A stretch of 34,652 nucleotides of DNA from assembly GCA_900547765.1 (NCBI GenBank), contig URIA01000023.1, forward strand, positions 1 to 34,652, in the 5' to 3' direction. Below, in pieces: positions 8,152-15,917 of this stretch; within the stretch, counting starts at the first letter, position 1, and the number at the start of each line of letters is the position of its first letter. This DNA comes from an uncultured Collinsella sp. Its GTDB lineage: Bacteria > Actinomycetota > Coriobacteriia > Coriobacteriales > Coriobacteriaceae. Below the pieces are notes generated by a model, which saw only the letters and a list, made by a program, of their open reading frames with translations, was not told where the DNA came from and did no database searches. A program made the position numbers and the translations under genes.

Positions 8152-8172
8152 GCAACATTACCGTTATGTTGC
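8152..8172. promoter_or_regulatory. Inverted repeat upstream of the glutamine synthetase gene
   Basis: GCAACAT (8152-8158) and ATGTTGC (8166-8172) form a 7-7-7 inverted repeat 86-106 bases ahead of the GS start. Around it, GT-N-AC-like pieces (GTCAC 8174-8178, GTTAC 8195-8199, ATTAC 8157-8161) loosely recall actinobacterial GlnR boxes, but none matches well. It is a possible operator; no factor can be named. Confidence 0.35.
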
Positions 8173-8302
8173 TGTCACGAAACCAATCAATGAGGTTACC
8201 GCATCGCGGCGGCGTTGCCGCCCTCAACAGCCAATCAACTGTATAAATTGCAGACCTCTCCCCATGGTTTAAGGGTAGTCAATTTGGGATGGGGCTCTAT
8301 TA

Positions 8303-8385
8303 ACTGGTATTTCGCATCAGATACCAGTCTTTATAGTCCGTGCCTAAATTAGCCGCCCTGCTATAGGGAATGCCGATAGCAGGGC
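8303..8385 (+). other. Two hairpins in the 423-bp gap before metF
   Basis: The gap 8067-8489 separates the divergent GS and metF genes. Near metF it contains two clean stems. ACTGGTAT/ATACCAGT is at 8303-8310/8321-8328. GCCCTGCTAT/ATAGCAGGGC is at 8355-8364/8376-8385 and is followed by ATCTTTGATT. The second could be a weak terminator or attenuator of a leader RNA. I found no match to the SAM, SAH, THF or cobalamin riboswitch cores that I know. The rest of the gap, including a GGCGGC-GTT-GCCGCC hairpin near 8207-8221, holds no gene. Confidence 0.4.
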
Positions 8386-8489
8386 ATCTTTGATTGGTAT
8401 CCCTAAATAGCGAGTAAAACTCCACCGTGGCACAGCGGTGCTGTAGAATCCTTACAACACATCGCATTAAATATCTAAAGGAGCACGAT

Positions 8490-9362
8490 ATGCGCGTCGA
8501 CGAGGTTTTTAAGCAGGCAGCATCCCAGGGCACCGCACCCGTTTCGTTTGAGATGTTCCCGCCCAAGGGCGAGCTTACCCTCAACACGGCTCGCGAGGTG
8601 GCAGGCAATCTGTGCAAGCTTTCGCCGAGCTTTGTCTCGGTCACCTGCTCTGCCGGCGGCTCGGGCAACGGCGCCACCACCGCCCCCATCGCGCATATGA
8701 TTACGAGCGAATTCAATACGCCCTCGGTGGCACACCTTACCTGCGTGGGCCGCTCGCACGCCGATATCGCCGCCAAGATCGACGAATACCGCTCCGCCGG
8801 CGTAGAAAACATCCTGGCCCTGCGCGGTGATCTACCCGCTGGCGCGACCGAGGATGACAAGCCCGCCTCGGACTACGCCTACGCCCGCGAGCTCATCCCC
8901 GAGCTTGTCGACGCCGGCTTTTGTGTGGGCGCCGCGGCCTACCCCGAGGGCCACATTGCCTGTGAGGACCTCAACGCTTCGGTCGAATACCTCAAGCAAA
9001 AACAGGACGCCGGCGCGAGCTTCTTTGTGACGCAGCTCTTCTTTGACAACGAGTGCTTCTACCGCTTCCGTGAGCTTGCCGACAAGGCGGGCATCACGGT
9101 GCCCATCACCGCGGGCATCATGCCGTTTATGGGCAAGTCCCAGATCAGCCGCATGGTCTTTATGTGCGGCGCGTCGCTGCCCTCCCCCGTCATCAAGATT
9201 CTCGCCAAGTACGAGAACGACCCCGAGAGCCTGCAGGCAGCCGGTGTAGATTATGCCGCCCGTCAGCTTTGCGACCTTAAGGAGCACGGCGCCGCCGGTC
9301 TGCACCTGTACACTATGAATCGTCCTGCGATCGCCGCGACTATTATGGAGCGCCTGGGGTAA
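8490..9362 (+). CDS. metF: 5,10-methylenetetrahydrofolate reductase
   Basis: The flavoenzyme reduces methylene-THF to 5-methyl-THF, the methyl donor of methionine synthase. It is a 290-aa single-domain protein of the MetF family. The N-terminal catalytic motif is SFEMFPPKG, with E21 equivalent to the conserved glutamate. VSVTCSAGGS, HLTCVGRS, NILALRGD and FFVTQLFFDN follow in the expected order along the TIM barrel. The start is ATG 8490, with AAAGGAG 6 bases upstream; an upstream in-frame ATG at 8427 has no ribosome site. The stop overlaps the next gene start as TAATG, so translation is coupled to the methionine synthase activation protein. The metF-activator-metH set is one operon. Confidence 0.95.
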   Translation: MRVDEVFKQAASQGTAPVSFEMFPPKGELTLNTAREVAGNLCKLSPSFVSVTCSAGGSGNGATTAPIAHMITSEFNTPSVAHLTCVGRSHADIAAKIDEYRSAGVENILALRGDLPAGATEDDKPASDYAYARELIPELVDAGFCVGAAAYPEGHIACEDLNASVEYLKQKQDAGASFFVTQLFFDNECFYRFRELADKAGITVPITAGIMPFMGKSQISRMVFMCGASLPSPVIKILAKYENDPESLQAAGVDYAARQLCDLKEHGAAGLHLYTMNRPAIAATIMERLG

Positions 9363-10150
9363 TGGAAAAACCGCACATCGATACAACCGCTGTCGAAGTG
9401 CCGGCCGACTTTGCGTCGCCGGCGCTTTACCGTGTCGATGCTGCGCACCATCCCCGTGTCGACCGTGCCGAGATGCTGCGGTATCTGGGTTACGGCGGCC
9501 AGCAGATTGAGCCCGAGCTGTCACGACGTATTGAGCTTGTAGTCGAGCGCCTGGAACTGGACATTGAGCCCCGTGGCGTGCGCCGCGTGTTTGCCGTCGA
9601 TGCCACGGGCGTGGACGAACAAAGTGAGCCTTGCATTCGCTTGGTCGGCACCAACGTTGAGCTGCGAGGTCGCGATATCTATCGACATCTCAAAGACGCC
9701 CGCTTTGCCGCGCTCATGGCATGCACCCTCGGCATGGACGCCGAGCGTCGCCTGCGCACCACGGGAGCCCAGCAGCCCCTGGAGGGAGCCGTGCTCGACG
9801 CCGCATGCTCTGCCTATGTAGAAGCCGCCGTCGAGCAGATGGACCAGCAGGTCAAGGCTGCGGCCGCCGCACACGGACTCGCCGGTAACTGGCGCTTCAG
9901 TCCCGGCTACGGCGACTGCCCGCTTACGGCACAGCGCTCAATCGTGGACGCGCTCAACGCCACGCGGCTCATCGGGCTTACCGTCACGCCCACCAGCCTG
10001 CTCATGCCCACCAAGAGCGTGACCGCGGTGATCGGTCTGTTCGACGGCGAGGTCCACGACGCCCAGAGCCGCCCCACCTGCAATATCTGCCGCATGCGCG
10101 AGCACTGTCGCTTCCGCGCCGCCCACACCACCTGCTATTCCAGCCATTAG
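9362..10150 (+). CDS. Stand-alone methionine synthase reactivation-domain protein
   Basis: This 262-aa protein corresponds to the AdoMet-binding activation domain normally fused to the C-terminus of MetH, which restores oxidised cob(II)alamin enzyme by reductive methylation. The key motif is RFSPGYGDCPL at 178-188, matching the RxxPGYxxCP-type AdoMet site. A C-terminal cysteine cluster (C240, C243, C249, C258; CxxCx5Cx8C) could hold an Fe-S centre or metal. This is seen in the sequence, but its function is inferred. The ATG overlaps the metF stop by one base, and metH follows after 9 bases. MetH here lacks exactly this domain, which supports the role. No gene symbol is assigned. Confidence 0.88.
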   Translation: MEKPHIDTTAVEVPADFASPALYRVDAAHHPRVDRAEMLRYLGYGGQQIEPELSRRIELVVERLELDIEPRGVRRVFAVDATGVDEQSEPCIRLVGTNVELRGRDIYRHLKDARFAALMACTLGMDAERRLRTTGAQQPLEGAVLDAACSAYVEAAVEQMDQQVKAAAAAHGLAGNWRFSPGYGDCPLTAQRSIVDALNATRLIGLTVTPTSLLMPTKSVTAVIGLFDGEVHDAQSRPTCNICRMREHCRFRAAHTTCYSSH

Positions 10151-10159
10151 GAGCCCTCG

Positions 10160-12709
10160 ATGTTTACTCCGCTTATCACTCATGATTCTGACGGCACTGC
10201 ATTGGCGGCACCCGTTGATGCCGCACGTCGCAACGGTGCCACGTACAAGACGCGCACGATCGACGATCTGCACATTAAGGACGATCGCCTGCGTGCGGCC
10301 ATCGAGGGCACGGGGCATCTGCTGTTCGACGGCGGCATGGGCACCATGCTGCAGGCAGCTGGCATGAAGGCCGGCGCCCTACCCGAGCTGCTCAACTTTG
10401 AGGAGCCCCAGGTCATCACCGACATCCAGCGTCAGTACGTCGAGGCCGGATGCGACGTGATCACCGCCAACACCTTTGGCGCCAACGCGCACAAGCTCGA
10501 TGGCGCCGCCACCGTGGCAGATGTCTTTGCCGCCGCGGTCTCTTGCGCCCGCGCGGCCGGTGCCCATTACGTCGCCGGCGACATCGGCCCCATCGGTGCA
10601 CTGCTTCGCCCCCTGGGCACCCTCAGCTTTGACGAGGCCTACGACCTCTTTGCCGAGGAGGTGCGCGCTGGCGTCGCCGCGGGTGTGGACCTCTTTATTA
10701 TCGAGACCATGACCGACCTTGCCGAGATCAAGGCTGCCGTCCTCGCCTGTCGCGAGAACTCCGACCTGCCCGTCTTTGCCACCATGACCTTTGAGGAAGA
10801 CGGCCGCACCTTCTTGGGCACGAGCCCCGAGGTCGCCGCCATCACCCTCGACGCCATCGGCGCCGACGTTTTGGGCATCAACTGCAGCCAGGGCCCGGCC
10901 GAGCTCCGAGGACTCGCCGCGCGTATGCTCACCGTTACGGACAAGCCCATCATGGTGCAGGCCAATGCGGGACTGCCCCGCGTGGACGATGACGGCAATA
11001 CCGTCTTTGATATCCAGGCACCCGAATACGCCGAGGCCGTCGCCGGCATGATTGAGGACGGCGTGAGCGTCGTGGGCGGCTGCTGCGGCACCACGCCGGC
11101 GCACATGGCCGCCTTGCGCACGCTTATCGATAACCACACGCCCAGTCCGCGCCACCGCAAGCCCAGCATGTCGGTCACAAGCGCCCAGACCGTGGTGGAC
11201 CTCCCCTGCGACGGCCACAAGATTGCCGTCATCGGCGAGCGCATCAATCCCACCGGCAAAAAGCGCCTGCAGCAGGCCCTGCGCGACGGCGACCTGGACT
11301 ACGTCGTGAGCCAGGGCATCAGCCAGCAAGAACAGGGCGCCGACATCCTGGACGTCAACGTGGGCCTGCCCGAGATCGACGAGGTCAAGGTCATCCAGCA
11401 GGCGACCGAGCAGCTCCAGGGCTCCACGCTGCTGCCGCTGCAGATCGACTCCACCGACCCCGCCGCCGTCGAGGCCGCCGTACGTCGCTACGCCGGCAAG
11501 CCCATCATCAACTCGGTCAACGGCAAGCAGCAGATCATGGACGAGATCTTCCCGCTGGTCGCCCACTACGGCACCAACGTTGTCGGCCTCACGCTCGACG
11601 AAGGTGGCATCCCCGATACCGCCGAGGCTCGCTTCGCCATCGCCGAGCGCATCGTGGCCGAGGCCGCCCGCTACGGCATCGGCCCGGACCGCATCCTCAT
11701 CGACTGCCTGGTCATGACCGCCTCGACCAATCAACGCCAGGCCGAGCAGATTCTGCGCGCCATGTCCCTGTGCAAGGAGCGCCTAGGCGTCAAATGCGCG
11801 CTTGGCGTGTCGAACATCAGCTTTGGCCTGCCCGCCCGCCCGCTGCTGGGCTCGGTCTTTTTGGCTGCCGCCTTCGGCGCGGGCCTGGACGCCCCCATCA
11901 TGAACCCGGGCTCCAAGCGCTTTATGGACACCGTCTACAGCTATCGCGTCCTGAGCGTTGAGGACGAGGGCTCGACCGGATACATCGAGCGCTATGCCGG
12001 CTGGACCGATCCGTATAAGATCGCCGCCAACCCGGCAGCAGCTCAGGCCGCATCGACCGACACCGTGCCCGCTGCCGGCACCGACGGCAACGACGACCCG
12101 ATTCGTCGCATGGTCGTCTCGGGCCGCAAAGGCGAGATCGCTGCCGAGACCGAGCGTCTGCTGGCAGACCACGACGCCATGGACCTCATCAACAATCACT
12201 TTATCCCCGCCCTCGACGAGGTTGGCGTCCTCTTTGACCAGGGCAAGTTCTTCTTGCCGCAGCTTATGGCCTCGGCCGAAGCCGCGCGTGTGGGCTTCGA
12301 CACCATCAAGCGCCTGATGCCCGCCGGCGAGATCGCCGACAAGGGCAAGATCTGCGTGGCCACCGTCAAGGGCGACATCCACGACATCGGTAAGAACATC
12401 GTCAAGATGCTGCTCGATAACTACGGCTATACCGTCTTTGACCTAGGCCGCGACGTCGACCCGCAAGAGGTGCTCAAGACCGTGCGGGAGCGCGATATCA
12501 AACTCGTCGGCCTCTCGGCGCTTATGACCACCACCGTCGTCGCCATGGAGGAGACCATCAAGCTGCTTCATGCCGAGGTGCCGGGCGTCAAGATCATCGT
12601 GGGCGGCGCTGTGCTCACCCCCGAATACGCCAAGCAGATCGGCGCGGACTACTACGCCAAGGACGCCGCCGAAAGCGCTCGTATCGCCGAAGAGGTCTTT
12701 GGGCAGTAA
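10160..12709 (+). CDS. metH: Cobalamin-dependent methionine synthase without activation domain
   Basis: The enzyme transfers the methyl of 5-methyl-THF to homocysteine through cobalamin. Three modules are visible in 849 aa. The homocysteine-binding barrel (about 45-325) has zinc ligands C242 and C308-C309 (GINCSQGP, GGCCGTTP). The pterin-binding barrel (about 355-620) begins with GERINPTGKK at 359-368. The cobalamin region is a helical cap (about 645-725) followed by a Rossmann domain with D739-I-H741-D-I-G, where H741 is the lower cobalt ligand. The fourth AdoMet domain of E. coli MetH is missing and is encoded by the preceding gene. The first ~40 residues form an extension before the barrel. 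The ATG is preceded by TAGGAG. A glycine/alanine-rich linker lies at about 624-645. Confidence 0.96.
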   Translation: MFTPLITHDSDGTALAAPVDAARRNGATYKTRTIDDLHIKDDRLRAAIEGTGHLLFDGGMGTMLQAAGMKAGALPELLNFEEPQVITDIQRQYVEAGCDVITANTFGANAHKLDGAATVADVFAAAVSCARAAGAHYVAGDIGPIGALLRPLGTLSFDEAYDLFAEEVRAGVAAGVDLFIIETMTDLAEIKAAVLACRENSDLPVFATMTFEEDGRTFLGTSPEVAAITLDAIGADVLGINCSQGPAELRGLAARMLTVTDKPIMVQANAGLPRVDDDGNTVFDIQAPEYAEAVAGMIEDGVSVVGGCCGTTPAHMAALRTLIDNHTPSPRHRKPSMSVTSAQTVVDLPCDGHKIAVIGERINPTGKKRLQQALRDGDLDYVVSQGISQQEQGADILDVNVGLPEIDEVKVIQQATEQLQGSTLLPLQIDSTDPAAVEAAVRRYAGKPIINSVNGKQQIMDEIFPLVAHYGTNVVGLTLDEGGIPDTAEARFAIAERIVAEAARYGIGPDRILIDCLVMTASTNQRQAEQILRAMSLCKERLGVKCALGVSNISFGLPARPLLGSVFLAAAFGAGLDAPIMNPGSKRFMDTVYSYRVLSVEDEGSTGYIERYAGWTDPYKIAANPAAAQAASTDTVPAAGTDGNDDPIRRMVVSGRKGEIAAETERLLADHDAMDLINNHFIPALDEVGVLFDQGKFFLPQLMASAEAARVGFDTIKRLMPAGEIADKGKICVATVKGDIHDIGKNIVKMLLDNYGYTVFDLGRDVDPQEVLKTVRERDIKLVGLSALMTTTVVAMEETIKLLHAEVPGVKIIVGGAVLTPEYAKQIGADYYAKDAAESARIAEEVFGQ

Positions 12710-12734
12710 CACAACGGAAACAACCGAGCACTAA

Positions 12735-12772
12735 AACGTGCCGTACGCGCCACTTGGCACGTGCGGCACGTT
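12735..12772 (+). terminator. Hairpin between metH and the UPF0210 gene
   Basis: AACGTGCCG (12735-12743) pairs with CGGCACGTT (12764-12772), a perfect 9-bp stem with a 20-base loop. No U-tract follows (AGAATAGAAAAG), so it is a weak terminator or a leader structure. TAGAAT at 12772-12777 could be a -10 for the next gene, but no -35 fits. Confidence 0.4.
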
Positions 12773-12817
12773 AGAATAGAAAAGACTATGCTCGTTTTGG
12801 CAGATAGGAGCGCAAGG

Positions 12818-14182
12818 ATGGCGATCACGCCCGCAGAAATCGCGGAAACCCGCGGCATGGTTGAGGAACAGAACCTCGACATCAGGACCATCACCATGGG
12901 TGTTTCGCTCATGAGTTGCGGTGACGAGAACCTCGGCCGCATGTGCACGAAGATCTACGACCACGTGACGCACACGGCTGAGCATCTGGTCGAGACCGCC
13001 GAGAACCTCGAGCGCGAGTACGGTATCCCCATCGTCAACAAGCGCGTTTCCGTCACCCCGGTGGCGCAGATCGCCGCGTGCTGCAAGGATGAGGACCTCA
13101 CCCCCATCGCGCATGCCCTCGACCGCGCGGCCGAGACGCTCGGCATCGATTACCTGGGCGGCTTCTCCGCACTCGTCCAGAAGGGCATCGGCGACGCCGA
13201 CCGCCGCGTCATCCAGTCCATCCCCCAGGCGCTCGCCACTACGAGCCGCGTCTGCTCCAGCGTAAACGTCGCCAGCCTACGCGCCGGCATCAACATGGAC
13301 GCTGTGCTCATGGCCGCCCAGACCATCATCGATGCCGCCAAGCTCACGGCCGACCAGGATTCCGTTGGCGCCTCCAAGTTTGTCTGCTTTGCCAACATGG
13401 TCGAGGACTCCCCGTTTATGGCGGGCGCCGTCCACGGCGGTGGCGAGGCCGACGCCGTCATCAACGTTGGTGTCTCGGGCCCCGGCGTTATGGCTGCTGC
13501 CTTGGAGACGCTCCCCGACTCCGCCTCGATGATGGAAGTCGCCGAAAAGATTAAGCAGACCGCCTTTAAGATCACCCGTGCCGGCGAGCTCATGAGCCGC
13601 GAGGCCGCCCGCCGTCTGGGTGTCGAGAAAGGCATCGTCGACCTGTCACTGGCTCCCACGCCTGCCATCGGCGACTCCGTTGCCCGTATCCTCGAGATCA
13701 TCGGCGTGGGCACCTGCGGTGGCCCCGGCACGACCTGCGCGCTCGCCATGCTCAACGATGCCGTCAAGAAGGGCGGCGTCATGGCCAGCTCCAGCGTGGG
13801 CGGTCTCTCCGGCGCCTTTATCCCCGTGTCCGAGGACGCCGGCATGATCGCCGCCGTCGAGGCCGGTGCGCTTTCGCTCGAGAAGCTCGAGGCCATGACC
13901 TGTGTGTGCTCCGTTGGCCTGGACATGATCGCTATCCCCGGTGACACCCCGGTCGAGACCATCGCCGGCATCATCGCCGACGAGATGGCCATCGGCGTCA
14001 TCAACAACAAGACCACGGCCGTCCGCGTGATTCCTGCCATCGGCAAGGGCGTGGGCGACTGCGTCGAGTACGGCGGCCTGTTCGGCCGTGCGCCCATCAT
14101 GCCGGTGAACCCCAACGCCGGCACCGTGCTTGCCCACCGTGGTGGACGCTTCCCGGCGCCGCTGAACTCGCTGAAGAACTAG
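12818..14182 (+). CDS. UPF0210 / DUF711 family protein (PFL family)
   Basis: This 454-aa conserved protein has the full length of the UPF0210 family. Typical stretches are SCGDENLGRMCTKIYDHV near the N-terminus, HGGGEADAVINVGVSGPGV at mid-protein, LAPTPAIGDSVARILE and the C-terminal GGLFGRAPIMPVN. The biochemical role of the family is not established, and glycine-rich segments resemble those of radical or nucleotide-binding enzymes only superficially. The start is ATG 12818, with GGAG 8 bases upstream; longer readings to 12761 run into the preceding hairpin. It may belong to the metH transcript or be separate, since a hairpin and about 108 bp intervene. A long nested-hairpin repeat begins 18 bp after its stop. 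Confidence 0.9.
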   Translation: MAITPAEIAETRGMVEEQNLDIRTITMGVSLMSCGDENLGRMCTKIYDHVTHTAEHLVETAENLEREYGIPIVNKRVSVTPVAQIAACCKDEDLTPIAHALDRAAETLGIDYLGGFSALVQKGIGDADRRVIQSIPQALATTSRVCSSVNVASLRAGINMDAVLMAAQTIIDAAKLTADQDSVGASKFVCFANMVEDSPFMAGAVHGGGEADAVINVGVSGPGVMAAALETLPDSASMMEVAEKIKQTAFKITRAGELMSREAARRLGVEKGIVDLSLAPTPAIGDSVARILEIIGVGTCGGPGTTCALAMLNDAVKKGGVMASSSVGGLSGAFIPVSEDAGMIAAVEAGALSLEKLEAMTCVCSVGLDMIAIPGDTPVETIAGIIADEMAIGVINNKTTAVRVIPAIGKGVGDCVEYGGLFGRAPIMPVNPNAGTVLAHRGGRFPAPLNSLKN

Positions 14183-14199
14183 CTGAGGGGGACTGGCGA

Positions 14200-14333
14200 G
14201 GAGCCCCGGGGAGGGCAAATATATAAGGTCGCCTGCTCGAACAGTCCTGACTCGCACGGAGAGCACATTAAGTGCTCTCCGGCTCGTGCGGAACTCGCGA
14301 TCGACCTTATATATTTGCCCTCCCCGGGGCTCC
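14200..14333 (+). repeat. Nested-hairpin repeat element, copy 1
   Basis: A perfect 32-bp inverted repeat (14200-14231 and 14302-14333) encloses a second structure. GGAGAGCAC/GTGCTCTCC (14258-14266/14272-14280) sits around the loop ATTAA, and CGCAC/GTGCG (14253-14257/14286-14290) lies below it. The central part is shared with the right end of the window on the opposite strand: the CAGTCCTG box, loop ACATTAAGTG, tag CGTGCGGAACTC and distal CGGGGCTCCCG. Stem bases differ but remain paired. It may be a structured RNA or a MITE/REP-like element. It fills most of the 318-bp gap between the UPF0210 and methyltransferase genes. Confidence 0.8.
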
Positions 14334-14416
14334 CGCACAACGGGACCTCAGTTGGGTTCTATCCCGGTTGCAGTTGCTTCGCTCCTGCACCACTTGGCTG
14401 GTGCGGCGGTTTGGCG

Positions 14417-14445
14417 TTGGAACGGTTCTTTTTCTGATATATGCT
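14417..14445 (+). promoter_or_regulatory. Candidate promoter of the methyltransferase gene
   Basis: TTGGAA (14417-14422) and TATGCT (14440-14445) are spaced 17 bp apart, about 55 bases ahead of the GTG start. Motif-based only. Confidence 0.4.
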
Positions 14446-14500
14446 GGTTGCGGCTCTTCTTTTGGGGGGAGTCGCTTTTTTGTTGCTAGGAGGTTGGCCC

Positions 14501-15388
14501 GTGGTTGATGGGGATGCTCGCTCTGAGCTTCTTTCTGCTGATTGGAATCAGGAGTGGATGCGCCTGCAAGCTGGTCGGCGGCGGGCTGATGATTCTTTTG
14601 AGTGGGATAAAAGGGCTCGGCATTTTCGGCCGTTGGAGACTGCTCCGTATGCTCGGGATTTTATAAAGCTGTTGGCGCTTGAGCCCGACGAGTCGGTGCT
14701 CGATATGGGGTGTGGGGCTGGGTCGATTGCTATTCCGCTTGCTCAAGACGGGCATCCCGTGATTGCCGCTGATTTTTCCCCTGCCATGTTGGGCACCCTT
14801 GATGCTGGCATTGAGTACTATGGGCTCGAGGACCTGATTACGCCACTTGAGCTTGCTTGGGATGATGATTGGGATTTGGTTGGACCGGTCGCGAAAGCGG
14901 TAGATGTTGCCTTTGCCAGTCGCTCTGTCACCACGAGCAACCTAAAAGGCGCACTTGTCAAGCTTGACCGTACGGCTCGTCGGCGTTGCGCTGTCACGAT
15001 GGTCGCCAACTCCAGCCCGCGCTATGATCTGCACTTGATGAACGCCATCGGTGCCTCGGTTACCTGCAGTAATGGCTTTGTGTATGCTTTTAATATCCTC
15101 ATTCAGATGGGTGCGTTGCCGCAGATTACATACTTTGAATCGCCTCGTCGCGATACCTTCGATAGCCTTGAGGCGGGCGTGGCAGACTTCTCCCGCATGC
15201 TCGAGCACGGTAACGAAGATAAGGTTGACCGCCTGCGCGACTATATCGCTCAACACATGATTGAGAACCCCCATGCCGGTGAGCCGGGCTCCAAGGGCGT
15301 GCCGCAGGGGCGCTATATGCTCGATCATGTCCGCAAGGTTCGTTGGGCGTTTATTGCATGGGAGCCGGTCTCTGCACCCCGCTCATAG
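14501..15388 (+). CDS. Class I SAM-dependent methyltransferase
   Basis: This 295-aa protein has the AdoMet-binding motif I VLDMGCGAGS at residues 66-75. An acidic residue ends beta-2 (IAADFSPAML), and a post-motif region includes DVAFASRSV. The substrate is unknown. The C-terminal half (YFESPRRDTFDSLEAGVADFSRMLE) resembles methyltransferases of unassigned function in anaerobes. The start is GTG at 14501, with TAGGAGG 8 bases upstream. The longer frame from 14441 would add a hydrophobic stretch with no ribosome site. A candidate promoter lies just upstream, and the nested-hairpin repeat sits before that. Confidence 0.85.
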   Translation: MVDGDARSELLSADWNQEWMRLQAGRRRADDSFEWDKRARHFRPLETAPYARDFIKLLALEPDESVLDMGCGAGSIAIPLAQDGHPVIAADFSPAMLGTLDAGIEYYGLEDLITPLELAWDDDWDLVGPVAKAVDVAFASRSVTTSNLKGALVKLDRTARRRCAVTMVANSSPRYDLHLMNAIGASVTCSNGFVYAFNILIQMGALPQITYFESPRRDTFDSLEAGVADFSRMLEHGNEDKVDRLRDYIAQHMIENPHAGEPGSKGVPQGRYMLDHVRKVRWAFIAWEPVSAPRS

Positions 15389-15546
15389 CCTGTTCACAGC
15401 CCGCACCGCCCACTCACTCGGCATCCGCATTCTTTTTGAACTGGGCAAACGCGCCCCACACCGCACTGTTCCTGCGCTATCGTGGGACAGCTCACATAGA
15501 TTAAGGCCCCGTCGCGGGGCGCCCCATACATAGAAAGCGAGAACCC

Positions 15547-15846
15547 ATGGCACTGACAGGAGCCCAGGTCAAGCAGCTTCGCAGCATGGCCCATCACCTC
15601 AACCCCGCCATCATCATCGGCAAGTCCGACGTCAACGAGGGCACCGTCGAGCAGACGGTCGCCTACCTGGAGAAGCACGAGCTCGTTAAGTGCTCCGTGC
15701 TCGATGGCTCCAGCCTTTCCGCCCGCGAGGCCGCCGAAGAGCTCGCTGAGCGCTGCCACGCCGAGGTCGTCCAGGTCATCGGCCGCAAGTTCTCGCTGTA
15801 TCGCGAGTCCTCGCGCAAGGACATCGAGAAGATCAAGCTCGTCTAA
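15547..15846 (+). CDS. yhbY: YhbY-like CRM-domain RNA-binding protein
   Basis: This 99-aa protein spans a single CRM domain. Its conserved segments are LTGAQVKQLRSMAHHLNPAIIIGKSDVNEG (in two halves), an internal helix with VAYLEKHELVKCSV, and the C-terminal VIGRKFSLYRESS, where GRKF corresponds to the GxxF/GRxx RNA-binding loop region. The family binds pre-50S ribosomal particles (established for E. coli YhbY). It is a single-gene unit. The 158-bp gap upstream contains only a short CCCC-GTCGC-GGGG hairpin, and a strong terminator follows 37 bases after the stop. Confidence 0.92.
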   Translation: MALTGAQVKQLRSMAHHLNPAIIIGKSDVNEGTVEQTVAYLEKHELVKCSVLDGSSLSAREAAEELAERCHAEVVQVIGRKFSLYRESSRKDIEKIKLV

Positions 15847-15883
15847 GAGCCAACGATCCGGCGAGTCAACACATCGCAAGCTT

Positions 15884-15917
15884 ACGGGCGCCCAAGTACT
15901 TCGGGCGCCCGTTTTTT
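15884..15917 (+). terminator. Intrinsic terminator of yhbY
   Basis: ACGGGCGCCC (15884-15893) pairs with GGGCGCCCGT (15903-15912), followed by TTTTT. The T-run touches the stop codon of the convergent regulator gene. Confidence 0.93.

Noticed and set aside
10379..11734. 451-codon open frame opposite metH
   Set aside because: Same codon-bias shadow effect; rich in Asp, Gly and Val with no domain pattern.
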